From: Chitinophagaceae bacterium
GTDB taxonomy: Bacteria; Bacteroidota; Bacteroidia; Chitinophagales; Chitinophagaceae
DNA: 64,000 bases
Direction of reading: 5' to 3'
NCBI GenBank assembly: GCA_016702745.1
Contig: JADJDJ010000001.1
Span: 1,054,001-1,118,000 of the forward strand
The notes beneath the pieces were generated by a model. The model worked only from the letters and a program-made list of their open reading frames with translations, ran no database searches and was not told the origin of the DNA. The translations under genes and the position numbers were made by a program. The stretch's first letter is position 1. Each line of letters begins with the position of its first letter. Positions 18,279 through 30,600 of the stretch are shown here, piece after piece.

Positions 18279-21200
18279 TTGAGCAGTTTATACAGGATAT
18301 CAATACTCATTACGGCCCTATTCTTAACCAGCCCTGCAATCGCTCAGGTTCAACCTGGCAGTATACCTGTCTCTAATCTGCGTACAAAAACATTTCGCAT
18401 CATTTCAGATACGCTGCAACTCGACAGCCTGAGCATCATCCCAAATTCAGTAAACATTCATCCAATTCAAGCGGGAGATTGGGCATTGGACCATGTGAAT
18501 GCCCGGCTTTTCTGGAAAAAGAGGCCAACAACAGATAGTATAAGTATCAGCTACCGGGTATTCCCATTTAAACTGAATGCAGTTACCAGCCGGATGGCAT
18601 ATGACAGTGTAAAAACAAAGTTCTATGTAACACCCTTCGAGTTCAACAACGGATCCGGCCATGCACAACGGGGCATTTTTGATTTTGGGACTTTAAAAGC
18701 GGAAGGAAGTTTTGGCAGACAGGTAGGCTTTGGTAATAGTCAGGATGCCGTACTGAATTCAACTTTTAATCTGCAACTGAGCGGGATGCTGGGAGACAGT
18801 ATCGAGATACAGGCAGCGATTACCGATAATAATATTCCGATTCAGCCGGATGGCAATACCCAGCAGCTCAATGAATTTGACCAGGTCTACCTGCAATTCA
18901 AAAAGAAAGGCTGGCAGCTCAACCTCGGTGATATTGATTTAAGACAGAACCAATCCTATTTTCTGAGTTTTTATAAACGCCTGCAGGGAATTTCCTTTCA
19001 GACAAAAAACCGGATTTCTAAAAACCTGCAATCCAAAACCCTGGTCAGCGGATCCGTGGCAAAGGGCAAATTCACAAGGAATATTCTCACTACTCTGGAA
19101 GGAAATCAGGGGCCATATCGGTTGAGAGGTGCGAACAACGAATTCTTTTTTATCATCCTGGCCAATACGGAAAGGGTTTTTTATGATGGGCAATTGTTGC
19201 AAAGGGGAGAAGACCAGGATTATGTAATCAACTACAATACAGCTGAAATCACATTTACGCCCAAAAGAATGATCACAAAAGACAGCCGGGTACAGGTGGA
19301 ATTTGAATATGCAGACCGGAATTACCTGAATGCAAACTTATACTTGTCACAGGAACTGGAAATCGGCACTAAACTAACCCTCAGGCTCGGCGCATTTCAG
19401 AACAGTGATGCAAAGAATTCGTCGATCAATCAGGTATTGGATGATCAGCAGAAACAATTCCTGACCGCTCTGGGCGATAGTGTACAAAGGGCTTATTATC
19501 CTGCAGCCATTATTGACAGCTTTGCCGCGGGGAAAGTATTGTATGAAAAAAGTAATCGTGACACCGGGGGTGGATTCGTTTTATCGTTATTCCACTGATC
19601 CATTGCTGGCCCGTTACAATCTTTCCTTTGTGGACCTGGGTATTGGCAATGGAAACTATATACCCGATTTCAATGGGGCCAACGGGAAAGTATATCGTTT
19701 TGTGGCACCGGTTGGATCAGTGAAGCAAGGCCAATATGAACCTGTTCAGATTCTGGTAGCACCTAAAAAGCAGCAGATCGTTAATCTGGGGATGGACTAT
19801 AAAATAAAACCCGGAACCATTTTGAAAGCAGAGATTGCCACGAGCAATAATGATGTCAATACCTTTTCTGCCAAAGATGACGGAGATGACAGGGGATGGG
19901 CCGGTAAATTACAGTTTAGTCATGATCACACATTATCCAATTCTAAAAGACTGCAGCTGACCACCGGACTGGATTATGAATTTGTGAACAAGCAATTCAG
20001 GCCACTGGAAAGATTACGTAATGTGGAATTTACCCGTGACTGGGGGCTAGACCTGCAGCTAGTTCCAATACCGGTGGATGAACAAATCATCCGGGCCACG
20101 GCCAAACTACAAAATGCTAAAAGTCATACCGCTCAATTCCAGTTCACGAATTACCGCCGGAATAATGATTATTCCGGTTTTCAGCAACAGGTCATCCATT
20201 CCATCAATGCAGCCGGATGGCAGGTGAACAGTCAGATGGTAATCACCAGTTTTACAGCAAGGGACACCCGCGGAGTGTTTGTCCGCCCGCAAATTGATAT
20301 CAGTAAAGAACTGAAGGCACTGGATAAATGGAAACTGGGTTTTAATTATTCATTGGAGAAAAACAATAACCGGAATAAAATATCAGATACACTGCTGCCG
20401 CTGGCTTTCTGGTTTGATATTTATACGGCTTACTTACAATCTAGCGACGCCAAAAAGAACCGCCACCGGGTCAGCTTTTTTACAAGATCTGATAAGTATC
20501 CGCTGCTGAAAAAATTTATCCGGGGTGACCGAAGTCTGAATCTTAATCTGCAGACAGAATTACTGGCTAATCCCAAAAGACAATTATACCTGAATACCAC
20601 GTTCCGGAAACTGAAAGTATATGATACCACTGTATCAAAACAAAAAGAAGATGAAACGATTTTAGGCAGGGTGGAGTATGTGATGAATGAATGGAAGGGT
20701 TTACTCACCGGCAACTTACTCTATGAAGTGGGAGCGGGTCAGGAGCAACGACGGGATTTTGCTTACCTGGAAGTACCTGCGGGAACCGGTCAGTATGCCT
20801 GGATTGATTATAATGGCGATGCGGTTCAGCAGCTGAATGAATTTGAAATCGCTGCCTTCCCGGATCAGGCGAAGTATATCAGGATATTTACACCCACCAA
20901 TGATTTTATAAAAGCGAATTACATCACATTAAACTACAGCTTCACGATCTCTCCCAGATCCCTGCTCAATTCGGCTGATCTGAAAGGCTTCAGGAAATTG
21001 ATGTCGAAACTAATGCTGATCAGTTCGATGCAGATTAATAAAAAATCGGTTTCCAGCGGGAGTTTTGAATTCAATCCTTTCAAGTATAGTGTGAACAGCG
21101 ATGACCTGATCACCCTCAATACCATCCTGCTGAATACCCTTTCCTTTAACCGGTTCAGCAGTAAATGGGGTGTGGATTTGAGTAATCTTCGTAATAGCGG

Positions 21201-21762
21201 CAAATCCCTGCTTACCTATGGATATGAAAGCCGCAAACTGAATGACTGGACCCTGAAATTCCGCTGGAATATCAGTCGGTCTATGTTATTCAATCTGAAT
21301 GGTAAGAAAGGGGCCAATGCATTATTTACCCCACAGTTTGCCAACCGGAATTTTGATCTGACTATTTACAGTGCCGAACCTATGTTCACTGTGATCAGTG
21401 GTACCAAATTCAGAATAGTATCCGGTTATCGGTTTGATACAAAGAAAAATTTGCCCTTATATGGGGGAGAAAAATCAGTTTCGCATTCCATCAATCTGGA
21501 ATCCAAATACAATATCCTGCAAAACAGTTCGGTCAGCGGAAAATTCACGCTCAACAGTATCCGCTATGATTATCCTGCCAGTACAACGGTCAGCTATATC
21601 ATGCTGGATGGATTATTACCCGGTAAAAATTACCTCTGGAATCTCAGTTTCTCCAAGAGGCTGATGAATAATCTGGAACTCAGTTTTAATTATGACGGCA
21701 GAAAAGCCGGCACGGCCAGAACCGTTCATTTGGCGAGGGCAGGGATCACGGCACTGTTTTGA
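18279..21762 (+). CDS. Large outer-membrane/surface protein of unknown function (one frameshift)
   Basis: A protein of about 1160 residues starting with TTG at 18279 and a signal peptide (ISILITALFLTSPAIAQ). The first 110 residues form an extracellular or periplasmic domain; the middle contains EDQDYVINYNTAEITFTPKR, a pattern also seen in the giant gliding/secretion protein SprA; and the remainder is rich in alternating strands and ends like a beta-barrel (VHLARAGITALF). The frame breaks at the run of five G at about 19564-19568; one G fewer (or two more) rejoins SNRDTG with VDSFYRYSTDP. The family is conserved in Bacteroidota as far as I can judge, but I do not know its function. It is divergent from the PKD/T9SS gene. 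Confidence 0.75.
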
Positions 21763-22160
21763 GCAGTAGAACAGATGAACAAGGAATGCAGAATTATGAA
21801 TTACTCTTCAATTTAAGTAAAGTGAGGTTATAGAGGGAAACGGTCCTGATTCGGGCTACTTCTTCAATCTTCAATCCTTGTTCTTCTGTTCTAAATTCAT
21901 CAGACATTAAACCGGAAGTGCATCACATCCCCATCCTTCACCATATTTGGATAGTGACTGAATAACAGCGCTTTTTTTGAACAGCAGAACAGATGAGCAA
22001 GGAATGAGGAATAATGAAATATTCCTGCAGTTAAATAGGGTGATACTTTAAATGGACAGCGTTACAATTCAGACTACTTCTTCAATCTTCAATCCTTGTT
22101 CTTCTGTTCTAAATTCATCAGACATTAAACCGAAAGTGCATCACATCTCCATCCTTCACC
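21763..22160. repeat. 218-bp duplication of a word-repeat hairpin plus the ychF 3' end
   Basis: Two copies of a unit with period 218 (marker CAGACATTAAACC at 21901 and 22119). Each starts with the words GAACAGATGAACAAGGAATG and ends with inverted words (CAATCCTTGTTCTTCTGTTC), giving a large imperfect hairpin. Each also carries the last 15 or so codons of ychF. The distal copy of those codons (21905-21950) is a detached, mutated 3' end. The island fills the convergent gap between the large surface protein and ychF. Confidence 0.8.
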
Positions 22161-23214
22161 ACATATTCCTTTCCTTCAATGCGGAGCTTACCGGCTTCGC
22201 GGCAGGCGGCTTCTGATCCGTAATGGATAAAGTCATCATAGCCGATAACTTCCGCCTTGATGAATCCTTTTTCAAAATCGGTATGGATCACGCTGGCGGC
22301 CTGCGGGGCTTTCCAGCCTTCGTGTATGGTCCAGGCGCGGACTTCCTGTACACCTGCTGTAAAGTAGGTAAAGAGTTTTAGTAATCGGTAAGCGGAGTGG
22401 ATCAGACGATCCAGGGCAGGCTCTTTCATTTTATATTCTTCCATGAAGAGCAGCTTGTCATCTGCATTATCCATTTCAGATATCTGTGCTTCAATGGAAT
22501 TATTCATGATGATCACTTCAGCATCCTCACTCGATACAGCTGCTTTCAGGGCATCAGAGAATTTATTGCCGGTATGCATAGAAGGTTCATCCACATTGGC
22601 AACATAGAGTACGGGTTTATCGGTCAGCAGGAAAAGATCAGCAATGGCTGATTTTTCATCCTTGCTCAGTCCGAGTTCCCGGATACTTTTTCCTTTCTCC
22701 AGGTGGGATTTGCATTGTTGCAGGATCTCCAGTTCAGCTTTCAGTTTAGGATCTGATTTAGCCAGCTTTTCAGATTTCTGGATTTTTCTTTCCACGGCAT
22801 CCAGGTCTTTTAACTGCAGTTCGGTATCAATAATTTCTTTATCTCCTACAGGATTGATGGCACCTTCATCACGAAGGATATTTTCATCTTCGAAACAACG
22901 GATCACATGAATAATCGCATCCACTTCCCGGATATTAGCCAGGAATTTATTTCAAGACCTTCTCCTTTGCTGGCCCCTCTTACCAATCCCGCAATATCCA
23001 CGATTTCAATTTGTGTAGGTACGGTCCGGTTAGGCAATACCAGTTCTGCCAGTTTGGTCAAACGCGGATCTGGTACATCCACCAATCCCACATTGGGATC
23101 AATAGTACAGAAGCGGTAATTGCTGGCCTGAGCCTTGGCGCTATTACTCACTGCATTGAATAAAGTTGATTTACCCACATTTGGAAGTCCTACGATGCCT
23201 GCCTGTAATGCCAT
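22118..23214 (-). CDS. ychF: Redox-regulated ATPase YchF (one frameshift)
   Basis: Obg-related P-loop ATPase (OLA1/YchF) that associates with ribosomes and is linked to stress responses. The P-loop is at residues 6-18 (GLPNVGKSTLFNA), with the switch region IEIVDIAGLVRGASKGEGL, then a coiled-coil insertion (KDLDAVERKIQKSEKLAKSD) and a C-terminal TGS domain ending VKDGDVMHFRFNV. The frame breaks at about 22949; one extra G restores GEGLGNKFLANIREVDAIIH and a 366-residue protein, the normal length, so 22903-23214 and 22118-22924 are one gene. The stop codon lies inside a duplicated repeat unit. Confidence 0.95.
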
Positions 23215-23224
23215 GTTTTATTTT

Positions 23225-23365
23225 TTAGTCCGAAAGTCCACCCCCAGCCCCTAAAGGGGAGAAGAGATGTCCGAAAGTCCGAAAGACCAGAAGTTATTTC
23301 GATGATATGCCCCGCCTTCGCCTTGAGAAGCAATATCCCATTATCTTAATATCCTTTCTCTCCCT
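23225..23365. repeat. Mixed word-repeat island upstream of ychF and spmAB
   Basis: Contains GTCCGAAAGTCC words (23229-23237, 23268-23285), a CCCCTAAAGGGG palindrome (23248-23259), the left half of a CCCGCCTTCGCC REP-like motif, and AATATCCCATTATC words. These are the same word types as at 31.0, 32.6, 35.7 and 45.6 kb. It lies between divergent genes. Confidence 0.65.
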
Positions 23366-23470
23366 TTTTTCGAGGCGCGAAGATACAAAAAAACCGGCTG
23401 GTATTCGGACTGAAACTCCTTAACTTCAAAGCTGGAACCCGAAACTTAAGACTCTAAACATCATTCCTTT

Positions 23471-24992
23471 ATGGCTTTAAGCAGGATCTGGTCAGCGTTT
23501 ATCATTATCGCCTTGCTGGTGGCAGGTGGCCGTTTTCTTTTCCAGAACAGCCGGGATGATATTTTTGGAAGGATGGTGTCTGGTACGGCTAAGGATGAGT
23601 TTAAATATTTTATGCCGGGGATTCCACCCAGGCTGAAGCAGCCAGTGGACTTGAATCAGCCATGAAGCCCTTTGGCTATAAGCGGCAGGAAAAAGCGGAT
23701 GAGGATACCCGTTATATCATTTCTGATAACCCCATGGCCAATGAACCGGGGAGTGAGGAGCGGGCGATGCAGGCGAAGTTTCCCGCGGCCCGTATTGTGA
23801 ACAGCGAATATATTCTCGGAAGGAAACAAAAACCAATTGACGGGGTGATTGCCACCTGTAAAGCGGCTGTAGAAATCTGTATCGGTTTGATCGGGATCAT
23901 GGCATTATTCATGGGTTTTTTAAGTATAGCTGAAAAAGCGGGTGGAATTCGGTTTCTTTCAAGGATTGTCTGGCCATTCTTTTCCAAACTCTTTCCCGAT
24001 ATTCCTAAAAACCATCCGGCCAACGGGCATATCATGATGAACTTCAGCGCGAATATGCTGGGGCTTGATAATGCTGCCACTCCGTTTGGGATCAAGGCCA
24101 TGGAAAGTTTGCAGGAACTGAACCCTGATAAAACGAGGGCGAGCAATGCGCAGATCATGTTCCTTTGTTTGCATGCGGCAGGACTGGCATTGATACCAAC
24201 AGCTGTGATCGCTGTAAGAGCCAGTACAACCGCTGTGATTGATGGAAAGATCCTCAAGGCTGCCAATCCCACTGATATTTTCCTCCCCAGTTTAATTGCC
24301 ACTTTTGTGGCCACACTGGCAGCCATGTTCATTGTTTCATGGAAACAAAAAATCAATATTTTTCAGAAAGCTATTCTCACCTGGGTATTGGGCATTTCTG
24401 CAGTGTTGGCCGGATTGGTCTGGTTTATCACTTCATTAAATACGGTGGGGGTCAATATTTTTTCTGAACAGTTAAGCACCGGTTTAATCCTGCTGATCTT
24501 TCTGCTGATAGTATTGGGAGGGATTTATAAAAAAATAAATGTTTTTGATGCTTTTATAGAAGGAGCCAAAGGCGGCTTTGAAGTCGCGATCAGGATCATT
24601 CCTTATCTGGTGGGAATGTTAGTCGCAATCAGTCTGCTCCGCACCAGCGGCACATTTGATGTGATTATTGATGGTATCAAAAACATGTTTGCTGCGCTGG
24701 GTACCGATACTCAGTTTGTGGATGGCTTACCCACCGCATTGGTAAAACCCATGAGTGGGAGCGGTGCCAGGGGATGATGGTGGATACCATGCGGAGTTTT
24801 GGTCCTGACAGTTTCGCCGGCCGCCTGGCCTGTATCCTGCAGGGCAGCAGCGATACCACATTTTATGTGGTGGCGGTATACTATGGAGCCGTTTCGGTTA
24901 AGAATACCCGTTATACAATTGGTACCATGCTACTGGCAGACCTGGTGGGGATTATTACTTCGATTGTACTGGCGTATCTCTTCTTTGGATAA
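23471..24992 (+). CDS. SpmA-SpmB fusion, nucleoside-recognition membrane protein (two frameshifts)
   Basis: An inner-membrane protein of about 507 residues that fuses the spore-maturation proteins SpmA and SpmB, each with a nucleoside-recognition (Gate) domain. The SpmA half has ICIGLIGIMALFMGFLSIAE and NFSANMLGLDNAATPFG; the SpmB half has GFEVAIRIIPYLVGMLVAI, MSGSGARG and LQGSSDTTFYVVAVYYG. The frame breaks at the T-run near 23608-23611 (one T restores KYFYAGDSTQAEAASG) and the G-run at 24770-24773 (one G restores SGSGARGMMVDTMRS). The pieces 23471-23665, 23662-24777 and 24774-24992 are therefore one gene. The organism type does not sporulate; such fusions are common in Bacteroidota and their transported ligand is unknown. 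Confidence 0.88.
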
Positions 24993-25155
24993 AGGCCTGT
25001 CAAAGAATCAACAGTATCAGGAGGTTTCTTTTAGAGTAATTTGTGTGAATGGTGAGATGATCTGAAACTTATTTTTTTTACCCTGATTTATACCACCAGT
25101 AGTAATGTAAGGGTAAGGTTATTTCGCTTTTATTGTGAAAAATAATGGTATAAAA

Positions 25156-25181
25156 AAATCCCTCCGGAACCGGAGGGATTT
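25156..25181. terminator. Bidirectional rho-independent terminator
   Basis: A perfect 12-bp stem (AAATCCCTCCGG / CCGGAGGGATTT) with a two-base AA loop, followed by a T-run on the plus strand and preceded by an A-run. It therefore works for both spmAB (plus) and the SusCD-DUF4397 operon (minus), which converge here. Confidence 0.92.
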
Positions 25182-25206
25182 TTTATGCGAACCAAACTTT
25201 TTAAGT

Positions 25207-25983
25207 TTAGTAGTTGATAAAAGTAGAAAGTGATCTAACCGTTGTAGCCGTAACCTGTGAGGCTCTGTATCCCCCTCTGAAAACCAGGGTATAACTTCTC
25301 TTGGCTCTCGGAGTCAGTATTGCAATGATATCTGACGGCGTACCTGTGGAAGAATAATTCTGGAGATTGACACCTGTACCGGTTGATCTGACATAAAACG
25401 TATCCGTAACATCGGAGTTATAAGGCATGAAACCGGTAACCTGACTCACCGGTACATTCGTGAAGATATTCGTGTTGAGTTTCTTCGAAAAGATATCAAC
25501 AGCCGGCGGGGTGGTAGGGCTATAAGTAAAATTCCCAAAACGCAAACGGGCGGTGTTATCTGAAGGGATAACAATATCCGTTTGTACCGTTTTTTGCTTT
25601 GGTGAAGTGGTCGTATCGTACACAAAAACGGTATAATTTTTCCCAGCCTGAAAATCATTGGCAAAGGAAAGAGGAACCTGTGTTGTTGCGGTTAAAGTAT
25701 CCCTGATCAGGAAGGATTTAAACCCTCCATCAGTGGCAAATCCAGGACCACTGGCCGGGAAAAGGGTTCCCTGCGTTATAGAGGCGCCATTCACGGCAGC
25801 ATTATTTACATAAACATAGTTGCGGGAGGCGTTAACCATGGCCATATAGACCTGTACCAGCGTTTTTTCCGACTGCAATTTCTGTCCAACGAGAACGCCG
25901 TCCACTTTTTTAACACAGGCGGTCTGTGTCAGACCAATGACCAGGGCCCCAACCAGTGTATTTTTTATGAGTGTTGATTTCAT
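25207..25983 (-). CDS. DUF4397 lipoprotein of the SusCD operon
   Basis: A 258-residue exported lipoprotein with signal and lipobox VGALVIGLTQTAC (Cys at about 23). The body has repeated beta-sandwich strands (MVNASRNYVYVNNAAVNG; NYTVFVYDTTTSPKQKTV; ARLRFGNFTYSPTTPPAVDI; YTLVFRGGYRASQ), matching the DUF4397 pattern. It probably sits on the cell surface or outer-membrane face. It follows susD after 27 bases in the same direction, at the position often taken by a SusE/SusF-like accessory binding lipoprotein, so an accessory ligand-binding role is likely but unproven. A strong terminator follows. Confidence 0.82.
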   Translation of the reverse strand: MKSTLIKNTLVGALVIGLTQTACVKKVDGVLVGQKLQSEKTLVQVYMAMVNASRNYVYVNNAAVNGASITQGTLFPASGPGFATDGGFKSFLIRDTLTATTQVPLSFANDFQAGKNYTVFVYDTTTSPKQKTVQTDIVIPSDNTARLRFGNFTYSPTTPPAVDIFSKKLNTNIFTNVPVSQVTGFMPYNSDVTDTFYVRSTGTGVNLQNYSSTGTPSDIIAILTPRAKRSYTLVFRGGYRASQVTATTVRSLSTFINY

Positions 25984-26010
25984 CTTAATCGCTTTTAACT
26001 GTTAAGGTAA

Positions 26011-27660
26011 TTAGGGTTGAGAGAACCACTGTTCCTTGGTATGGTAATTCAATGCACTCGCACCAATCCGGTTCAGTTCGTTCAGGTTCCATACATATTC
26101 AGAATTGAACCTGGGGCGCAGACGATAGATCAGGCGGCCTCCGTTATTGGCATACAAGTCTGTTCCGGCAGGAGGCGCAAAATCACGGTATACCTGCTGT
26201 CCGGTTTGCGGATCCAGATCAGTGTAGTGATATCTTCTCATATCCGTCCAGGTTTCAAATGTTCCATGGATATAGAGGGAGATATATTTCTGGATCATGA
26301 TATGGGTCAGCGTGAGGTTGGCAGAAGAAGGAACCACCAGCGGATTAGCCGTAAAAGCATCCCGGATAGCTGGAGTCAGCAGTTCGCCGGAAGGAACATT
26401 GGTGCTGTAGGTACTGATCAGCATACCAAAGTTCAGCTCGATCCCCTTTTTATAAGCAGCCAGAGCACCGGGTTTGTCCCCTTTTCTGAAAAGCCCTTCT
26501 GCTTTCATGAATTGAATTTCAGAGGCAGTGATCACAGGAAACTCTGAATTGTTACGGAAAAGAAAACGGCAATTGGCATCATTGCTTGGAGCTGTATTGT
26601 TGACACCAGCTGCCTGAGTGATGCCCCAGAAACTTTCCGGACGATCATTGGCAGTAATTACGGTTTGTCCTTTATTTGGATTTAATCCCTTGTAAGTACC
26701 GTTTGTATTCTTTCTCAGCAGGTAGATTGCACGGGGATCAACCACACCGGGGAAGGCATTGTTCAAACCACTCATGAGGTTGGCCATAAAGGCAGACTGG
26801 CGAATAGCGGTTTCAGTAGCAATACCTGTACTGCCGAGATTACCGCGGAGAGGTCCAAAGAAATTACTGTTGCCACTGATACCAGTGGAAGCGAATTTGA
26901 CCATCGCATTATCGGTATTGCTGGTCATAGCCAGATCAGCATAATAAACAGCAGAATCTGCATAGCTGGTCAGATAATCAGCTTTATTCGTTAAATGATG
27001 AAAGGAACGGGCCAAAACACCGTAAACGAATTTCTTCCATTTGTTCAGGTCGCCACCGAACATGTAAGCATCTGCTGTTGAAAGGGTAGGGTCAGCAGTG
27101 GCACTGTTCAGGTAAGCCAATGCTTCATGACTGAGCTGCCTTACATACGCATAAACTTCCTCCTGTGTACCATAACTGAAAGTAAGGGCGCCGGTGTTGA
27201 AGGCTTCCTCTGTTCTGATTATTTCTCCATGGTAATCAGAAAGCAGGAGCCAACTCCATGCAAAGATGGCTTTACCAATACCGGCATAATCTTTCTTGCC
27301 TTCTTCCTCGCCCCACTTGATCATATTGTACAATTCTGTCCAATATCATAAAAATGGATCCGCCACATTGAGGCGGCATTATCTGTACCTGGGCGGTTAC
27401 CCATTTGATCCCACTCACCGGCGGAGTTACAGAAAAGGAAGTACTGAACAAATTTTCCTACAAAACGAATATCATTGAGCGGGCCATGACCGGCACTGTT
27501 ACCTGCCATGCAGGAAATAATCCCCTGGCAGCAGTTTGTCAACCGGCACCCTTACATCGGCATTAGGGTTGGCATAAGCCTCGTCTATTTTCTTGGTACA
27601 ACTGCTGATTCCTGCGATCAGCAGGTAGGCAGCTGCAAAACTTATAATTAACTTTTTCAT
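26011..27660 (-). CDS. SusD/RagB family nutrient-binding lipoprotein (two frameshifts)
   Basis: Outer-membrane lipoprotein that forms the lid of the neighbouring SusC transporter and binds its substrate. It starts MKKLIISFAAAYLLIAGISS with lipobox Cys next; a longer frame from 27681 adds seven unlikely residues. SusD features include the SusD-like N-terminal TPR region and the C-terminal RagB domain (AEGLFRKGDKPGALAAYKKG; IMIQKYISLYIHGTFETWTD; YPPAGTDLY-like). The frame breaks at about 27523 (G-run) and about 27335 (one T missing; restored GQNLYNMIKWGEEE). The three pieces 27499-27660, 27321-27542 and 26011-27333 make one protein of about 550 residues, a normal length. Substrate unknown. Confidence 0.9.
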
Positions 27661-27692
27661 TGCTGAATATTTTGGGTTCATCTGTTAATGAA

Positions 27693-30600
27693 TTAAAAAC
27701 CGGCACGGATACCAACGTTCACACTTACAGGTGCTGGTACATTACCATAGTCAAAACCAAATCCGCCAACCCCCCTGGTTCCGGAAGTATTACCATTCAC
27801 AGAAGGATCGGAACCGGTATAATTAGTCATCAGGATCAGATCATTCGCTGTAATAAAGAAGCTGGCAGTTTTCAGGAAACCCATGCGCTTGATCATATTT
27901 TCTGAGAAATTATAACGCAAAGTGATATCCCTCATTCTGAACCAGTTCACATCTTTTTCGATGAATTCTTCTTCAGGAAGCAGTGTATAGTAACCCTGGC
28001 TGTAGGCAGGGATAATAGAAATAGTATTACGGGTTGGGTTGGAACTATTCTGGAAACCATCATTTAACACGCCCTGAATCACCCGGGGAGTATAACGGTC
28101 AAGCGTACGCTTACTTACACCTTGCAGTGTGAGGTACATATCAGTTGCATTGAAGATATCACCACCCACTTTCAGGTCCCATACAAAATTCAGGGTCCAG
28201 TTTTTATACTTGAAATTGTTCACCCATCCTAAAGTGAAATCAGGATTTCTGTCACCACGTACCCTGAAATTGGCATCAATTACCGGGAGACCGTTCGCCG
28301 GGTTGATCAGGATATCTCCTGCAGCGTTACGGGAATAGCCATAGGAAGTAATCGCTGTTGTTGGGCCACCGGTCACCAGACCGCCACGGGCGTTTCCATA
28401 CAACCAGGTATCTGAAATATAAAATTCCGGTACGTTAGCAGGAAGAGAAACTACCTCGTTCCGCATTTTATTAAAATTGAAACGGGTATTCCAGGTAAAG
28501 TTTGTTTTCTTAATCAGGGTAACATCCAAACCGATTTCCAGTCCTTTATTTCTGGTACTACCCACATTAATGGTATTCAAAACATAGCCTGTACCATAAC
28601 TGGCCCTGAAGTTTTCAGCAATTTGTTTTTCATTGAGGGTATTGTAATGGGTTACATCCAGTCCAACCCTGCTCCGGAACATGCGTACTTCAAAGCCCAT
28701 CTCACGGGTTTGCTGAATTTCAGGCTCCAGGAACTGGTTGTTATTGGTAAAGCCATAGGCAAAACCACCACCACTGGAGGTTACATTATTAAAAATGGAC
28801 TGATTGGCATAAGGAGAACTGGAACGGGCAGTGCTGGCCAGTGATCCACGCAGTTTCAAATAGCTCAGTGTATTATTCTTCTTCAGGGAAGGAATCATAT
28901 CGCTTACAATGATACTCAGGCTTCCTGCAGGATAATTGTAGTTTCTGAAATCCTTAGGGAAGATGGAAGAAGTTTCAAAACGATGGGTGTAAGCCAGGAA
29001 GATATAATTCTTGTAGTTCACGGCAAACTCTCCAAAGAATGCCAGCTGACGGCTGAGTACATAGTTGTACAAACCTCCTGGAGGAAGCAAACCTCTGTTC
29101 AGGCGAAGACGGGTAGTAGCTCTTGTTGTGGAGCTGTCACCCATTTGCTGCCTGATCTGATCCATGGAAATGACCTGCAGGTTTTTAACCATTTGTCCCT
29201 GGCCATTTACAGAATCAACGATGTTGGTTCCATATACAGAATACATCTGGGTTTTATAATCCTGCCACATCGTTCCACCCATCAGACGGAAATTAAATTT
29301 ACCCAGTGATTTTTTGGCAGTAGCCGTGATGGTATGGTTATAGCCATTGTATTCACGGTAGTAATTATCCTGCTGACCACCGGTACCACGTCCCAGGATG
29401 GCTGAAAGCGGATGGAAGAAGGACCAGCCTTCACTCTTGAATCTGTCATATCCAAACCTTCCGGAAATGCTCAGCCATTTAAAAGGAGTGATATTGACAC
29501 CCAAAGTGGCAATATAACGGTTGGTCTCATCATAACCCCTGTTGAAGTTTACGTTGAAGAAAGGGTTATCAATTTCGGAGTTGGGAGCAGCTGCATACAG
29601 CAGTTTCTTTCCTCCGGATCCGCTCAGGTAGTCCCTGGCATCATCGGTACTTGGCCAAATCATCAGGTTCAGCAGATAACCACCGGCTCCACGTTTGGGT
29701 TTATCATTATTACTATGGATGAAAGTAATAGAAGGAGTAATCTCCAGGAATTTTCCAATCTTGGTATTATTGGTCAGTTTCAGGGAATAACGCTTGTAGT
29801 TGTTCTCTGGAGCAATACCCTCCTGATCCAGAAAAGAACCTGAGAAGCGGAAAGTCATATTCTTCTTGCCGTATTCAGCTGTCAGGTTATGATTATGGGT
29901 AAAAGCAGTTTGGAAAAAATTGCGAACGTTATCAAATTTCTGCGTGTTAGCTGCATATTCGGGACCAAAATACAGGAATACATTTTCCGGTAATCCATTT
30001 TGTCCCGGACTAAACTTATTGCTATACTCTGGGAAACGGGTCAGTTTGGAAAAACGGAATGAATTATCATAATTCACTGCGAATTTACCATCCGCCTTTC
30101 CTTTCTTAGTGGTAATGACAATGGCTCCGGAGCTGGCCTGGCTACCATAAAGGGCAGTTGCTTCAGGTCCTTTCAATACCGTGATGGTTTCAATATCATT
30201 GGGGTTGATATCCGCCATCCGGTTCGTATAGTCGGTATTCCGGTTGGCTGTCTGGTTGATATTACGGGCAGAAGTTTCTACCAGACCTAAACTGGCACCA
30301 CCTCCTGATTCGTTGATGGAGGAGTTATCCATGATGATACCATCAATCACAAACAATGGCTGGTTATCCAAGGCCATGGAATTAAAACCTCTTAACACGA
30401 TCTGAGAAGAGGCACCGGCTGCACCACTGGTAGGAGTAATGGTCAAACCTGCTACACGGCCACCCAAACCATTCAGGAAATTCTCCCGCTGGGTTTCGGC
30501 TACTTCAGCTCCGTCCAGTTTTTGTACCGCAAATCCCAGTTCTCTGGGGTTTCTTTTCTGGTCAAGCGCCGTTACCACCACTTCACCCAGCATATTATCT

